A stretch of DNA of 64,000 nucleotides, from positions 81,289-145,288 of the forward strand of contig NZ_BCVA01000010.1 of NCBI RefSeq assembly GCF_001591505.1. Reading direction: 5' to 3'. The notes under the pieces are model-generated. The model ran no database searches. It saw only the letters and a list, made by a program, of their open reading frames with translations, and was not told where the DNA came from. The translations under genes were made by a program, and so were the position numbers. The stretch's first letter is position 1. Every line of letters starts with the position of its first letter. The stretch is from Neobacillus niacini NBRC 15566. Lineage in GTDB: Bacteria > Bacillota > Bacilli > Bacillales > Cytobacillaceae. Positions 44,954 through 53,195 of this stretch are shown piece after piece.

Positions 44954-45606
44954 TCTGTGGCCAGCCTCCTTTCAAGACGGCTTAATACGAAGCTTAACGA
45001 AAGCGTTAAAACAAGGTAAATGAGTGCTGCCGTAATATATGGCTCCCATACACGAAAATATTGACCTTGCATGGCTCGTCCCCAATACATGAGTTCAGGA
45101 GCTGCGACTAACGAAGCGAGAGAAGATTCTTTGATTAAGACAATAAATTCATTACCTAGCGGCGGAATCATTCGTTTAAATGCTTGAGGAAGGATAACAT
45201 AACGCATAGCTTGTACATGCGTCATACCCAAAGAGCGAGACGCTTCCATCTGCCCTTTATCAATTGATTGAATTCCTGCACGAAAGATTTCAGCTATGTA
45301 CGCTGCAGAGTTTAATGAAAGTGTTAGAATCGCCGCAGCCACAGCATTCGTTTCACCGGTAAATAGCGGTACGACCGCAAAATGAATTAGCATAATTTGC
45401 ACGAGCATTGGAGTACCACGGAAAAAGGTAATATAAATACCAAACGGTAAGGATAGAAATCTATTTTTCAGCATTTTGCCTAATCCAATAAATAAACCCA
45501 GGACAGTTCCTAATGCAATACCAGCTAATGATAGTCCTATTGTGAGCAGTGTCCCTTTAAGAAAAAAGGGTGCGTATTCCGCTAAAATATTCCATTGTAT
45601 ATCCAT
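44950..45606 (-). CDS. Polar amino acid ABC transporter permease (GlnP/HisMQ type)
   Basis: About 218 residues, five helices, EAA motif [22 protein letters not shown] (in part [14 protein letters not shown]) that docks to the ATPase. ATG 45606 follows GGGGGTTTG; two codons of the longer frame are dropped. Only one permease gene is present, so it should act as a homodimer. Confidence 0.93.
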   Translation of the reverse strand: MDIQWNILAEYAPFFLKGTLLTIGLSLAGIALGTVLGLFIGLGKMLKNRFLSLPFGIYITFFRGTPMLVQIMLIHFAVVPLFTGETNAVAAAILTLSLNSAAYIAEIFRAGIQSIDKGQMEASRSLGMTHVQAMRYVILPQAFKRMIPPLGNEFIVLIKESSLASLVAAPELMYWGRAMQGQYFRVWEPYITAALIYLVLTLSLSFVLSRLERRLATE

Positions 45607-45667
45607 AATCAAACCCCCTATGAAACATTGATTCTCTTTTAAATGATGTAAGACTTGGTATTAAAGC

Positions 45668-45710
45668 AAAAATTGCGTAACATCTACTTAATAAGAGTTA
45701 CGCAATTTTT
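45668..45710 (-). terminator. Attenuating terminator between binding protein and permease genes
   Basis: AAAAATTGCGTAAC / GTTACGCAATTTTT, 14-bp perfect stem, with U-tract on the minus strand. It lies inside the operon, so it should lower permease and ATPase expression relative to the binding protein. Confidence 0.85.
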
Positions 45711-45717
45711 GTTCTTA

Positions 45718-46536
45718 TTATTGTTGATCTTTTAGTAATTGTATATCAGGATCTACCTTAAACCATTCATTGTAAATTTTCGTATACGTTCCGTTCTCAA
45801 ATACTTCGTTTAGCGCTTTATCAAAATCAGCTTTTAACTTACTTCCCTTCGAAAACATTAACCCATAGAACTCTTGTGCAAACGCGTCTTTATCTTCAAT
45901 AATGACAAATTTATCATTTGGGTTGTTTTTTGCATATTCTTCAATTACTGTATTATCCGCAACAACAGCATCTGCTCCTCCAGCCTTCAGCTCAAGGATT
46001 GCTAAGTTATTGTTTTCGAACTTTTTTATCTGTGGACTGTTTTTACCAAGAAGACCTTCAACTGCTTCCTGTCCAGTGGTTGCATTTTGAACAGCAACAG
46101 TTTTATCCTTCAAATCCTCAGCACTTTTAATATCACTGCCTTCTGGAACCATAATCTTATTGGTAGATAAGAAGTATGGTACAGAAAAATCATATGTTTT
46201 CTTCCTATCATCATTTATGGTAATCGACGAAATACCAATATCGGCAATTTTCTTCTCTAATTCTACGAAAATTGGATCCCAGCCTGTGTGAGCAATATCA
46301 ATCTCGTATCCTGCTTCTTTCGCAACAGCTTTAATTAAATCAATATCAAATCCTACAATTTCACCTTTATCTTGATACTCAAATGGTGCATAGGCAGCGT
46401 CAGTTACAACGCGGAGAGCTTTCTTTTTGTCATCGGAATCAGAGCCATTTCCACTTGTTTCACTAGAGCCGCAAGCGGTTAGAACTAAAATAAAAGCCAT
46501 GACCATAAACGTTACAAAATATTTTGCCTTCTTCAT
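45718..46536 (-). CDS. Polar amino acid ABC transporter substrate-binding lipoprotein
   Basis: 272 residues. Signal peptide with lipobox LTAC, Ser/Asp/Lys linker, then the SBP family 3 fold (TDAAYAPFEYQDKGEIVGFDIDL, in part YAPFEYQDKGEIVGFDID; SSITINDDRKKTYDFS). The R and D of DDRKKTYDFS and the D near VVADNTV are the usual alpha-amino-acid contacts. Glutamine, cystine or arginine types cannot be separated by eye. SD GGGGG before ATG; first gene of the operon. Confidence 0.92.
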   Translation of the reverse strand: MKKAKYFVTFMVMAFILVLTACGSSETSGNGSDSDDKKKALRVVTDAAYAPFEYQDKGEIVGFDIDLIKAVAKEAGYEIDIAHTGWDPIFVELEKKIADIGISSITINDDRKKTYDFSVPYFLSTNKIMVPEGSDIKSAEDLKDKTVAVQNATTGQEAVEGLLGKNSPQIKKFENNNLAILELKAGGADAVVADNTVIEEYAKNNPNDKFVIIEDKDAFAQEFYGLMFSKGSKLKADFDKALNEVFENGTYTKIYNEWFKVDPDIQLLKDQQ

Positions 46537-46771
46537 TTTTGACCCCCTAATGTTTTTTTAAAAAACTAATCTTTGAAACATTTTAAATTTTTAGAATATA
46601 AGTGATTATAACTTTTTTTATTGACTTATTCAATATTTTATTGGCGCACTTTATTTGTTTTCCTTTTTAATGATGTAAAAATGTAATATAAAAATAGTAT
46701 TAAAGAGTTAATTGTTTTATTCTGTTGATTTTTTCATTATTTACCTTGCTCGTTCCTAGGCACATGCCCAC

Positions 46772-46798
46772 ACTCTCCGCGAATGACTACATAACCTA
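46772..46798 (+). promoter_or_regulatory. Sigma-K-like promoter before the coat-like gene
   Basis: AC (46772-46773), 16-bp spacer, CATAACCTA (46790-46798), matching the mother-cell sigma-K form AC-N16-CATANNNTA. The gene begins 33 nt downstream with an AAGGAGAG SD. Confidence 0.5.
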
Positions 46799-46831
46799 TA
46801 TGGTATTCATTTAAAAAAGGAGAGTTGCCCA

Positions 46832-47134
46832 ATGTATCCTTATGGCTATTATCAAGTACCACCAACACAGTATGATTACAATCAATTTGAACAATTTGAT
46901 TCGTATACTCAACAAAACCAATATGACCCGTATGATCCAGATAGACAACCACAACAACTTGAGCGCAGAGTCAATCAGCTTGAAAGAGAAAATCAGCGTC
47001 AGGAAAGAGAAATTAATCAACTTCAACGTGATGTAAACCAACTTCAACGACGTCTACAGCGGGTTAACCAACGCCTGCGTGCAGTGGAAAGACGTTTTAA
47101 CTTCCCATTCACACCATTTGATGGCGAATTTTAA
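46832..47134 (+). CDS. Tyr/Gln-rich coiled-coil protein, spore-coat-like
   Basis: 100 residues. The first ~45 are Tyr, Pro and Gln rich (MYPYGYYQVPPTQYDYNQF), then a heptad coiled coil of about 45 residues rich in Gln, Arg, Glu and Leu (QLERRVNQLERENQRQ and so on), ending FNFPFTPFDGEF. Such composition is common in small coat or outer-layer proteins of Bacillus spores, and the sigma-K-like promoter fits. No named family recognised. Own terminator; monocistronic. Confidence 0.7.
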   Translation: MYPYGYYQVPPTQYDYNQFEQFDSYTQQNQYDPYDPDRQPQQLERRVNQLERENQRQEREINQLQRDVNQLQRRLQRVNQRLRAVERRFNFPFTPFDGEF

Positions 47135-47142
47135 AAGTATGT

Positions 47143-47174
47143 AAGAACCAGGCAGTCAACGCCTGGTTCTTTTC
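47143..47174 (+). terminator. Terminator of the coat-like gene
   Basis: AAGAACCAGGC-AGTCAAC-GCCTGGTTCTT followed by TTC; 11-bp perfect stem. Confidence 0.9.
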
Positions 47175-47209
47175 AATTTGTAAGATTTATACTAACAAAT
47201 CAAAAATCA

Positions 47210-47226
47210 TGTCAGTGTTTCTGACA
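47210..47226 (+). promoter_or_regulatory. TnrA/GlnR box upstream of the tnrA operon
   Basis: TGTCAGTGTTTCTGACA fits TGTNA-N7-TNACA exactly and is a near-perfect palindrome. It lies 73 nt before the 45-aa gene. Suggests nitrogen control and autoregulation of the tnrA transcript. Confidence 0.8.
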
Positions 47227-47298
47227 CAACCCCTGACAAATTTAAATTATTTCGTTAACTTTTAGAATACATACTGTTTAGATAAGGGGAGATTAGCT

Positions 47299-47436
47299 AT
47301 GTATACGACGAATGATATCAAATTAGCTGAAAGGATCCTTCAGCTAGATAAACGAAGAGATGAATTGTATGAAGAGCTCATGAAAAAACTGGGCTCACAT
47401 GCACATGAACTGATTAGAGCCATTCAAAATCGATAA
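47299..47436 (+). CDS. Small hypothetical protein (45 aa) upstream of tnrA
   Basis: ATG 47299 behind GGGGAGATT. Fully helical, charged sequence with LAERILQLDKRRDELYEEL (part) and HAHELIRAIQ; no Cys, no membrane part. Seventeen nt before the FbpA-like gene and behind a TnrA box, so likely nitrogen-regulated. Family not recognised. Confidence 0.65.
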   Translation: MYTTNDIKLAERILQLDKRRDELYEELMKKLGSHAHELIRAIQNR

Positions 47437-47452
47437 CCATGGAGGGAAGGAA

Positions 47453-47626
47453 ATGACAAATCAATTGCGTAAAGGAATCAAAACACTTAAACTATTTTAC
47501 ATTAATAGATTAATTGAATCTGGTCTTTATAACGCTTCTGACGATGAACTACATTCCCTCACATTAAGTGAACTGCAAACAATTTTCAAAAAGACATTCC
47601 CCCCTAAAAAAATCCAATCAATGTAA
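47453..47626 (+). CDS. FbpA-like small basic protein (57 aa)
   Basis: ATG 47453 with GGAGGGAAGG. The pattern LRKGIKTLKLFYINRLIESG (part) followed by LTLSELQTIFKK resembles the Fur-regulated basic protein A family, small RNA-chaperone-like partners of FsrA in Bacillus iron sparing. Here it sits behind a TnrA box with tnrA, not an obvious Fur box, so it may be a nitrogen-linked paralogue. Match is by pattern recall only. Confidence 0.6.
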   Translation: MTNQLRKGIKTLKLFYINRLIESGLYNASDDELHSLTLSELQTIFKKTFPPKKIQSM

Positions 47627-47686
47627 GGAAAATTAACATAAATTAAAATATAAACCTAATCACATAAGAGCGTGGTGAGATTAAAA

Positions 47687-48022
47687 ATGGCAAATGATTC
47701 TTCATATAAAGATAAAAAGGTGATAACGATTGGGATTGTAAGAGACCTAACCGGTCTTTCAGAGCGGCAAATACGCTATTATGAGGAACGTAAATTAATT
47801 TTCCCCGAAAGGTCTGCTGGCGGGAGCAGAAAATATTCCTTTGCAGATGTTGAGTTATTAGTGGAAATTGCAAACAAAATTGAAGATGGTGTTCAAACAC
47901 ATGAAATTAGAAAAGAAATGCTTCGAGCTCAGAAAAAGCAAAACCAGAATGAGATTACTAGAAAGATGATTCAAGGACAATTGAATGCGCAGTTTGGGTT
48001 GCGAAAAGGACCATCTTCTTAA
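47687..48022 (+). CDS. tnrA: Nitrogen regulator TnrA (MerR family)
   Basis: About 111 residues: MerR HTH (IGIVRDLTGLSERQIRYYEERKL, in part LTGLSERQIRYYEE) and the C-terminal glutamine-synthetase-binding tail MIQGQLNAQFG that distinguishes TnrA from GlnR. ATG 47687 lies behind GGTGAG; the GTG at 47672 is an alternative. Expected to activate TGTNA-N7-TNACA sites such as those at 47210 and 48702 under nitrogen limitation and be held inactive by feedback-inhibited GlnA. Confidence 0.9.
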   Translation: MANDSSYKDKKVITIGIVRDLTGLSERQIRYYEERKLIFPERSAGGSRKYSFADVELLVEIANKIEDGVQTHEIRKEMLRAQKKQNQNEITRKMIQGQLNAQFGLRKGPSS

Positions 48023-48071
48023 TAAAGTAACAGGTTTACATTAGAGGTTCAAACAATATAAAACACATAGC

Positions 48072-48115
48072 AAAACGCACTTGAATTGACAATATAATTC
48101 ACAGTGCGTTTTTTA
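48072..48115 (+). terminator. Terminator of the tnrA operon
   Basis: AAAACGCACTTGAATT ... AATTCACAGTGCGTTTTTT; imperfect stem (one mismatch and an inner bulge) with a U-tract. Confidence 0.82.
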
Positions 48116-48249
48116 TTGATTGTGTGTGTGAATTTTTGAGATTTGGTACATGTGGCAAAACGAAGGTCCCCCCTCAACGCATCTAAATGAGGTTTACTTG
48201 GTTTTTTGAAAAATAGGAAGCCTTATCCTTAATTGAGTAACCAGTGATT

Positions 48250-48433
48250 TTAAGTGGAGATTTTTCGGTTAGACTTCAGAATAGAGATCGGTTCGGGTAT
48301 ATAAGCGGAGATTTTCCGATTAAGCAAAGCAAAATTACCCATTTTCATGTTTTTCGTGTCGATAGTCGGAATCCTTCCGTCTAATTAAGCAATTTTCAGT
48401 GCTATTTCGAGATTAAGAGAAATTTCTCCGCTT
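48250..48433. repeat. Four-stem intergenic repeat element, copy B
   Basis: Four TAAGCGGA-N-TCCGCTTA-like stems at about 48250, 48301, 48362 and 48412 (spacings 51, 61, 50), more diverged than copy A at 40458-40643 but with the same layout. AAGCGGAGATTTTCCG (48303-48318) is the clearest unit. Confidence 0.7.
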
Positions 48434-48701
48434 GTTTATCAAACTTGCTTTAGCGTCTACTAAACTTGTACAACTTACGGGTGGTTTCATGAAGAAATTA
48501 AAAGCATAGAGATAGTTGCACCTCTAAGCCTTTTTGACTGTGGAATGTACTGTGAAGTTGATGTGATTTGGTCTGTTATTTACCGTTTTACACCTCACAA
48601 GTAAACTCTCTAAAGAGGATGGTTTTTTTACAAAACTCACCCTCTCCCCCGCCTCTTTTTCATAAAAAACTCACTTATTTTTCTGAGAACTCTAAAAACC
48701 A

Positions 48702-48718
48702 TGTCAGGTAACCTTACA
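48702..48718 (+). promoter_or_regulatory. TnrA box upstream of amtB
   Basis: TGTCAGGTAACCTTACA matches TGTNA-N7-TNACA with all fixed positions. It is 88 nt before ATG 48806, the usual location for activation of nrgA-type genes. Confidence 0.85.
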
Positions 48719-48805
48719 CAATTGTAGAATCCACTTTAAATCCATGTAAAAATACAAATACACTAAATGTTAAGAAAATTAACATGAACTCAAGGGGGAG
48801 AATGA

Positions 48806-50086
48806 ATGGATACTATATTCTTAATGAACAGTTTATGGGTAATGGTTGGAGCAGTTCTTGTCATCCTGATGATTGGAGGATTCATCCTTCTGGAAACTGG
48901 ATCAACCCGCATGAAAAATGCTGGTCATATTGCAGGAAAAACGATTCTTACTTTTGGTATCTCGTCTATCGTATTTTGGGCAGTAGGTTACGGTTTAATC
49001 TTTGGTAAAGGAAATCCACTTATCGGACTTTCGGACTTCTTCTACTCAGGATATGATATCGAAGGTCTAGCACTTTCCGGTTCAGTATTCTTTTTGTTCC
49101 AATTAGCTTTTGCAGGTATATCCTTAACCATTGCGTTTGGGGGCTTTGCAGAAAGAGCGAAATTAGGAGCATACCTCGTATTTGCAGTACTATTCTCAGT
49201 GATTGTTTATCCACCCATTGCCCACTGGATTTGGGGCGGCGGCTGGTTAGCAGATCATGGTAAACAAGATTTCGCAGGCTCAACTGTTGTTCACTTAACA
49301 GGCGCAATGGCAGCATTTGCAGCCACATTAATCCTAAAGCCTCGTATCGGAAAATATAATAAAGATGGGTCAGCAAATAATCTTGCTGGACACAATCAAG
49401 TGTTCACTGCCTTAAGCGTATTACTCTTATGGGTTGGGTGGTTTGGGTTTAACGCAGGAAGTACAGTTTCTGTTGACGCTGCCTTCTTTGGTTTCGTAGC
49501 AGTTAACACAAACTTAGCTGCGGGTGCCGGCGTCATCGCAGCGATGATTATTTCCTGGATTGTTTTAGGTAAAGCAGATGTACCAATGATGTTGAATGGT
49601 GCCTTAGCTGGCTTAGTCGCAATCACGGCCTCCTGTGCATTTGTTGATACTTGGGCCGCAGTCCTAATCGGTTTCATTGCAGGTTTCCTAGTATTTTATA
49701 GCATTCGATTCTTTGAAAGCAAAGGGATTGATGATCCAATCGCGGCATTGTCTGTACACGGTGCAGCAGGAATTTGGGGAACCTTATCAACAGGTTTTTT
49801 TGCAACACCCGAATTAGCAACAGTTGGTGAGCCAGGGTTATTTTACGGAGGCGGCTTACATCAACTTGGAGTTCAGGCATTAGGAGTTGTTAGCAGTGGT
49901 GCTTTTGCCTTTATCGTCTCCTTTATCCTCTTAACCATTATGAAAGCCTTAATGAACGGACTACGCGTTACAGAAGAAGAAGAGATTATTGGTCTTGACT
50001 TGAGTGAGCACGGAAGCTACGGATACCCTGAAATGGTCAAGACTGAAATGTCGATCATTAGTTCAGATTCAAAGTTAAAGGCTTAA
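48806..50086 (+). CDS. amtB: Ammonium transporter AmtB/NrgA
   Basis: 426 residues, eleven helices. Amt signature DFAGSTVVHLTGAMAAFAA (about 150-170) and the twin-His pore region (VHLTGAM; LSVHGAAGIWGT). Cytoplasmic tail of about 35 residues (EEEEIIGLDLSEHG...). SD AAGGGGGAGAATGA before ATG. Usually followed by glnK; here it is followed instead by a GlnD-like nucleotidyltransferase gene, with a hairpin between. Confidence 0.95.
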   Translation: MDTIFLMNSLWVMVGAVLVILMIGGFILLETGSTRMKNAGHIAGKTILTFGISSIVFWAVGYGLIFGKGNPLIGLSDFFYSGYDIEGLALSGSVFFLFQLAFAGISLTIAFGGFAERAKLGAYLVFAVLFSVIVYPPIAHWIWGGGWLADHGKQDFAGSTVVHLTGAMAAFAATLILKPRIGKYNKDGSANNLAGHNQVFTALSVLLLWVGWFGFNAGSTVSVDAAFFGFVAVNTNLAAGAGVIAAMIISWIVLGKADVPMMLNGALAGLVAITASCAFVDTWAAVLIGFIAGFLVFYSIRFFESKGIDDPIAALSVHGAAGIWGTLSTGFFATPELATVGEPGLFYGGGLHQLGVQALGVVSSGAFAFIVSFILLTIMKALMNGLRVTEEEEIIGLDLSEHGSYGYPEMVKTEMSIISSDSKLKA

Positions 50087-50092
50087 TCCCCC

Positions 50093-50120
50093 CTTCCATC
50101 CTCTTTCAAGGGGATGGAAG
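50093..50120 (+). terminator. Hairpin between amtB and the DUF294 gene
   Basis: CTTCCATCC / GGATGGAAG, 9-bp stem with loop TCTTTCAAGG, then ATATTTATC. No solid U-tract; probably an attenuator or mRNA stabiliser rather than a full stop. Confidence 0.55.
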
Positions 50121-50150
50121 ATATTTATCGAAAAGGAGGTAACTCAATGG

Positions 50151-51119
50151 ATGGCCAGCTACTTAGAGATTAGGAGATTCCGTGATGACCACATCATTTG
50201 GGTATCTCGCAATCATTTACAGTTAAATCAGCTACATGATGAAATCATTCAGCGAGTAATTTCTGTTTCGGTTAAACAAACAGAAAAATTTTTCGGCTCC
50301 CCTCCATGCCCCTTCACTTTTTTCATGATGGGCAGTGCTGGACGATTTGAGCAATCCATCTGGAGCGATCAGGATCACGGCATTATTTATCAACAGCAAG
50401 GAGATTCAATATACGAATATTTTATGGTGTTAGGAAAAGAAATCTCACAAGGTTTACAACTTGCAGGATATGCGTATTGTGATGGAGCTGTTATGGCAAG
50501 CAACCCCTTATGGTGTAAATCACTTTCCGAATGGAGGCAGCAATTAGTAAATTGGTCATTCAACTCAAACTGGGAATCTATTCGTCATTTATTGATCTTC
50601 ATAGACGGAAGATCTCTTTATGGTGAAGCAAGCTTTCTAGAAAACTTAAAAACAGAAGTATATCAGATTATCCATAAAGAGTGCCTCTTTAATAAAATAC
50701 TTAATAATACGCTATACCTAAAAAAGGGACTCGGTGTACTGGGGCAAATACTAGTGGAAACTCACGGACCACATACAGGTTCCTTAAATATAAAAGAGAA
50801 AGCCCTCTTTCCATATGTAAATGCGGTTCGTTTATTGGCTATAAAAGGGAATATCCTTGAGACCTCTACTATTTCTAGACTGGAAAAGCTTTCACAAATA
50901 GAACTTCCTTCTATTAAGGGAGAAATATATAAACAACAGTTCATAAAATTACTAAACTACCGTCTATCTCTATCAAAACCGGACAATTACGAAAATAGCC
51001 ACTTTCTGCCTATCTCTACCCTCTCAAAAAAACAAAAGGAAGAGGTAAAAGAAATACTAAGAAACGGGATGGCATTGTACCGTTATGTAAAAAATTTAAT
51101 AGAAAAGGAGGATACCTAA
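50151..51119 (+). CDS. DUF294 GlnD-like nucleotidyltransferase protein
   Basis: 322 residues. Nucleotidyltransferase motif MGSAGRFEQSIWSDQDHGIIY (core GSAGRFEQ...DQDHG, about residue 62), the DUF294 form of the GS-x10-DxD signature shared with GlnD uridylyltransferase; then a helical C-terminal part. No CBS domains. ATG 50151 follows AAAGGAGGT at 10 nt; ATG 50147 is out of frame. It lies behind amtB in place of glnK and overlaps the exonuclease gene by one nt. May nucleotidylate a partner in ammonium control; target unknown. Confidence 0.8.
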   Translation: MASYLEIRRFRDDHIIWVSRNHLQLNQLHDEIIQRVISVSVKQTEKFFGSPPCPFTFFMMGSAGRFEQSIWSDQDHGIIYQQQGDSIYEYFMVLGKEISQGLQLAGYAYCDGAVMASNPLWCKSLSEWRQQLVNWSFNSNWESIRHLLIFIDGRSLYGEASFLENLKTEVYQIIHKECLFNKILNNTLYLKKGLGVLGQILVETHGPHTGSLNIKEKALFPYVNAVRLLAIKGNILETSTISRLEKLSQIELPSIKGEIYKQQFIKLLNYRLSLSKPDNYENSHFLPISTLSKKQKEEVKEILRNGMALYRYVKNLIEKEDT

Positions 51120-51853
51120 TGGGAATGAATGATATGATTCAATTTTTTAGGACTATGTCAGGCAAACTTGGCTCCAATATTTACGCAGGTGTTCAAGGGC
51201 AAACCAATATGCAAAATATCTCTTTCATCCGACAACTGCAAAAAGAAATGAAAGAAAACAATTGCCTTGACACACCCTTACAGGAATTACAGGTTGTTGT
51301 ATTTGATTTAGAAACTACCGGTTTCTATCCCGAAAAAGGAGATCGAGTCATCTCCGTGGGTGCCATCAAAATGATAGGTAATCAGCTATCGAAAACAGAA
51401 ACCTTTTATTCCCTGGTACATTCTCCACAGACCATTTCAGATGAAATATCCACCCTGACCAACATTACCAATGAGGAACTAAGCAGTGCACCTATGGCCT
51501 CAGAGGTGTTACTGGAATTTTTCAAATTCATTAAGAATCATCCACTTGTCGCCCACCACGCCAAGCATGAACAATCTTTTATGCAAAAACTGACATGGGA
51601 TTTATTAAAAACTAGATTCGAACACAGAATTATCGATACCTCCTTTCTGATTCGCATATCAAATCCTTTGATCAAATCCATCCCACTAGAAGCCGCTTGC
51701 GAGCAATGTGGGATTGAAGTAATCAATCGGCACCATGCTCTAGAGGATGCAAAACTGACAGCAAAGATTTGGAGTCATTATTTAACACTTGCCCAGTCCA
51801 AGGGTTATAAAAATCTTCGTGAAGTATACGAATATCTCGCAAAAATTAAATAG
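51119..51853 (+). CDS. DnaQ-type 3'-5' exonuclease (DEDDh)
   Basis: 244 residues. About 60 N-terminal residues of no known domain, then Exo I VVFDLETTGF (about residue 60), Exo II with NITNEEL, Exo III HHALEDAK (about residue 200). Close in layout to the epsilon-like exonucleases that follow DUF294 genes in many bacteria. ATG overlaps the previous stop (TAATG). Substrate could be DNA, RNA or a small oligonucleotide produced in signalling. Confidence 0.85.
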   Translation: MGMNDMIQFFRTMSGKLGSNIYAGVQGQTNMQNISFIRQLQKEMKENNCLDTPLQELQVVVFDLETTGFYPEKGDRVISVGAIKMIGNQLSKTETFYSLVHSPQTISDEISTLTNITNEELSSAPMASEVLLEFFKFIKNHPLVAHHAKHEQSFMQKLTWDLLKTRFEHRIIDTSFLIRISNPLIKSIPLEAACEQCGIEVINRHHALEDAKLTAKIWSHYLTLAQSKGYKNLREVYEYLAKIK

Positions 51854-52275
51854 TAGGAAAAGTAAAAAACAACTATAGTAAAAAACTAAAGTACGCTTCT
51901 TTATTGTGGAATTGACCTCATAATTCAATCTGTTTTTTTACTTGACTATAGTAGAATCCCCGTGTGAAATTACTCCTTTCAACTCTTCTTTTTTGACCTC
52001 AAAAAAAATTTTTTTACTATTTTTATTTTCTTCCAACCTTAATCTGACAAGGATGAAAACGCTAACAATAATTTTAATTTATTTGAATTGTCAGATTTTT
52101 GTGTTGACCAAGATTTAGATTGGGTGTAAGATAACTGAAAATATAATTTGAATTAAATATTCTAACAAATGAGCATGCTTTCACTCATCCTATGAACTAG
52201 GAGTTATGGCATAGGTATTTTTTTCAACAGATTTTAATTATCTAAAGCGTTGTATCACTAAAAGGAGTGGTTAGG
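51854..52275. other. Intergenic stretch before ilvE
   Basis: T-rich 422 nt. It contains an inverted pair ACTATAGTAAAAAAC (near 51874) and ACTTGACTATAGT (near 51940) that may end the amtB operon, and the CodY-like site at 52156. No ORF or RNA recognised. Confidence 0.55.
52156..52170 (+). promoter_or_regulatory. Possible CodY box before ilvE
   Basis: AATATTCTAACAAAT matches the CodY consensus AATTTTCWGAAAATT at 11 of 15 positions. CodY control of branched-chain genes is established in Bacillus; this site is only a candidate. Confidence 0.3.
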
Positions 52276-53184
52276 TTGGGAAGTCAATGGATATTCCTTA
52301 ACGGCGATTTCGTTAAGAAAGAGGATGCTGTAGTTTCAGTTTTTGACCATGGTTTTTTATATGGTGATGGAGTATTTGAAGGCATTCGTGTATATAGCGG
52401 AAACGTCTTTAGGCTCGATGCTCACTTAAAAAGACTGTACGAATCAGCACAATCCATTATGCTGAATATTCCTTATACACAGGAAGAAATGACACAATTA
52501 ATTGTCGATACGATCAGAAAAAATGAATTGAACAGCGCCTATATTCGTGTTGTTGTTTCGCGAGGTAAAGGAAATCTCGGACTCGACCCATCTTCCTGCT
52601 CGAAACCAAGCGTTATTATCATCGCAGAGGAATTGAAAATGTTTCCTCAGGAATATTACGATCGGGGAATAAAGATTGCTTCGGTTCCAAGTAGAAGAAA
52701 TCGCCCAGATGTATTAAGCCCACAGGTAAAATCACTAAATTATTTAAATAATATTTTAGTTAAATTAGAAGCTAATCAAGCTGGTGTTGAAGAGGCATTA
52801 ATGTTAAATGATCAAGGCTATGTAACAGAAGGTTCTGCGGATAATATCTTCATTGTAAAAAATGGAGTGATTTATACCCCGCCTGTTTACTTGGGAGCGT
52901 TAGAAGGTATCACTCGGAACGCTATCATCGATGTAGCAAAAGCGAAAGGCTACGAGGTTAAAGAATCTCCATTTACTCGCCACGATGTTTATGTGGCTGA
53001 CGAGGTGTTCTTGACTGGAACAGCTGTAGAAGTTATTGCTGTTATTAATGTCGATGGCCGGGTAATTAGCGGCGGCAATCCAGGAAACGTTACAAACGAC
53101 CTTTTAGAAGAATTTAGAAAAATCGTAACAACAGACGGAGTGGCTTGTTACCCTGAATCAGCAAACCACGCTGTTGTCAGTTAG
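52276..53184 (+). CDS. ilvE: Branched-chain amino acid aminotransferase
   Basis: About 302 residues, fold-type IV PLP enzyme: SVFDHGFLYGDGVFEGIRVY (part), catalytic Lys in SLNYLNNILVK, and VTEGSADNIF (about 185). TTG 52276 is eight nt from AAAGGAG and gives MGSQWIFLNG; the GTG at 52267 abuts the SD. Interconverts branched-chain amino and keto acids. Precedes ilvD by 11 nt, upstream of the T-box, so it is transcribed separately from ilvB. Confidence 0.93.
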   Translation: MGSQWIFLNGDFVKKEDAVVSVFDHGFLYGDGVFEGIRVYSGNVFRLDAHLKRLYESAQSIMLNIPYTQEEMTQLIVDTIRKNELNSAYIRVVVSRGKGNLGLDPSSCSKPSVIIIAEELKMFPQEYYDRGIKIASVPSRRNRPDVLSPQVKSLNYLNNILVKLEANQAGVEEALMLNDQGYVTEGSADNIFIVKNGVIYTPPVYLGALEGITRNAIIDVAKAKGYEVKESPFTRHDVYVADEVFLTGTAVEVIAVINVDGRVISGGNPGNVTNDLLEEFRKIVTTDGVACYPESANHAVVS

Positions 53185-53195
53185 GAGATTAGAAA

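Larger units (their letters stand above)
48023..48805. other. 783-nt spacer between tnrA and amtB
   Basis: Holds the tnrA terminator (48072-48115), repeat element copy B (48250-48433) and the amtB TnrA box (48702-48718). From 48434 to 48700 I see only T-rich runs and no convincing ORF or RNA. Confidence 0.6.

Noticed and set aside
46737..47047. Minus-strand hydrophobic frames opposite the coat-like gene
   Set aside because: Mirror of Gln/Arg-rich coiled-coil codons; no SD and interrupted in relation to the promoter and terminator.
50087..50150. glnK behind amtB
   Set aside because: Looked for in all frames downstream of amtB to ilvE; no PII-type sequence found.
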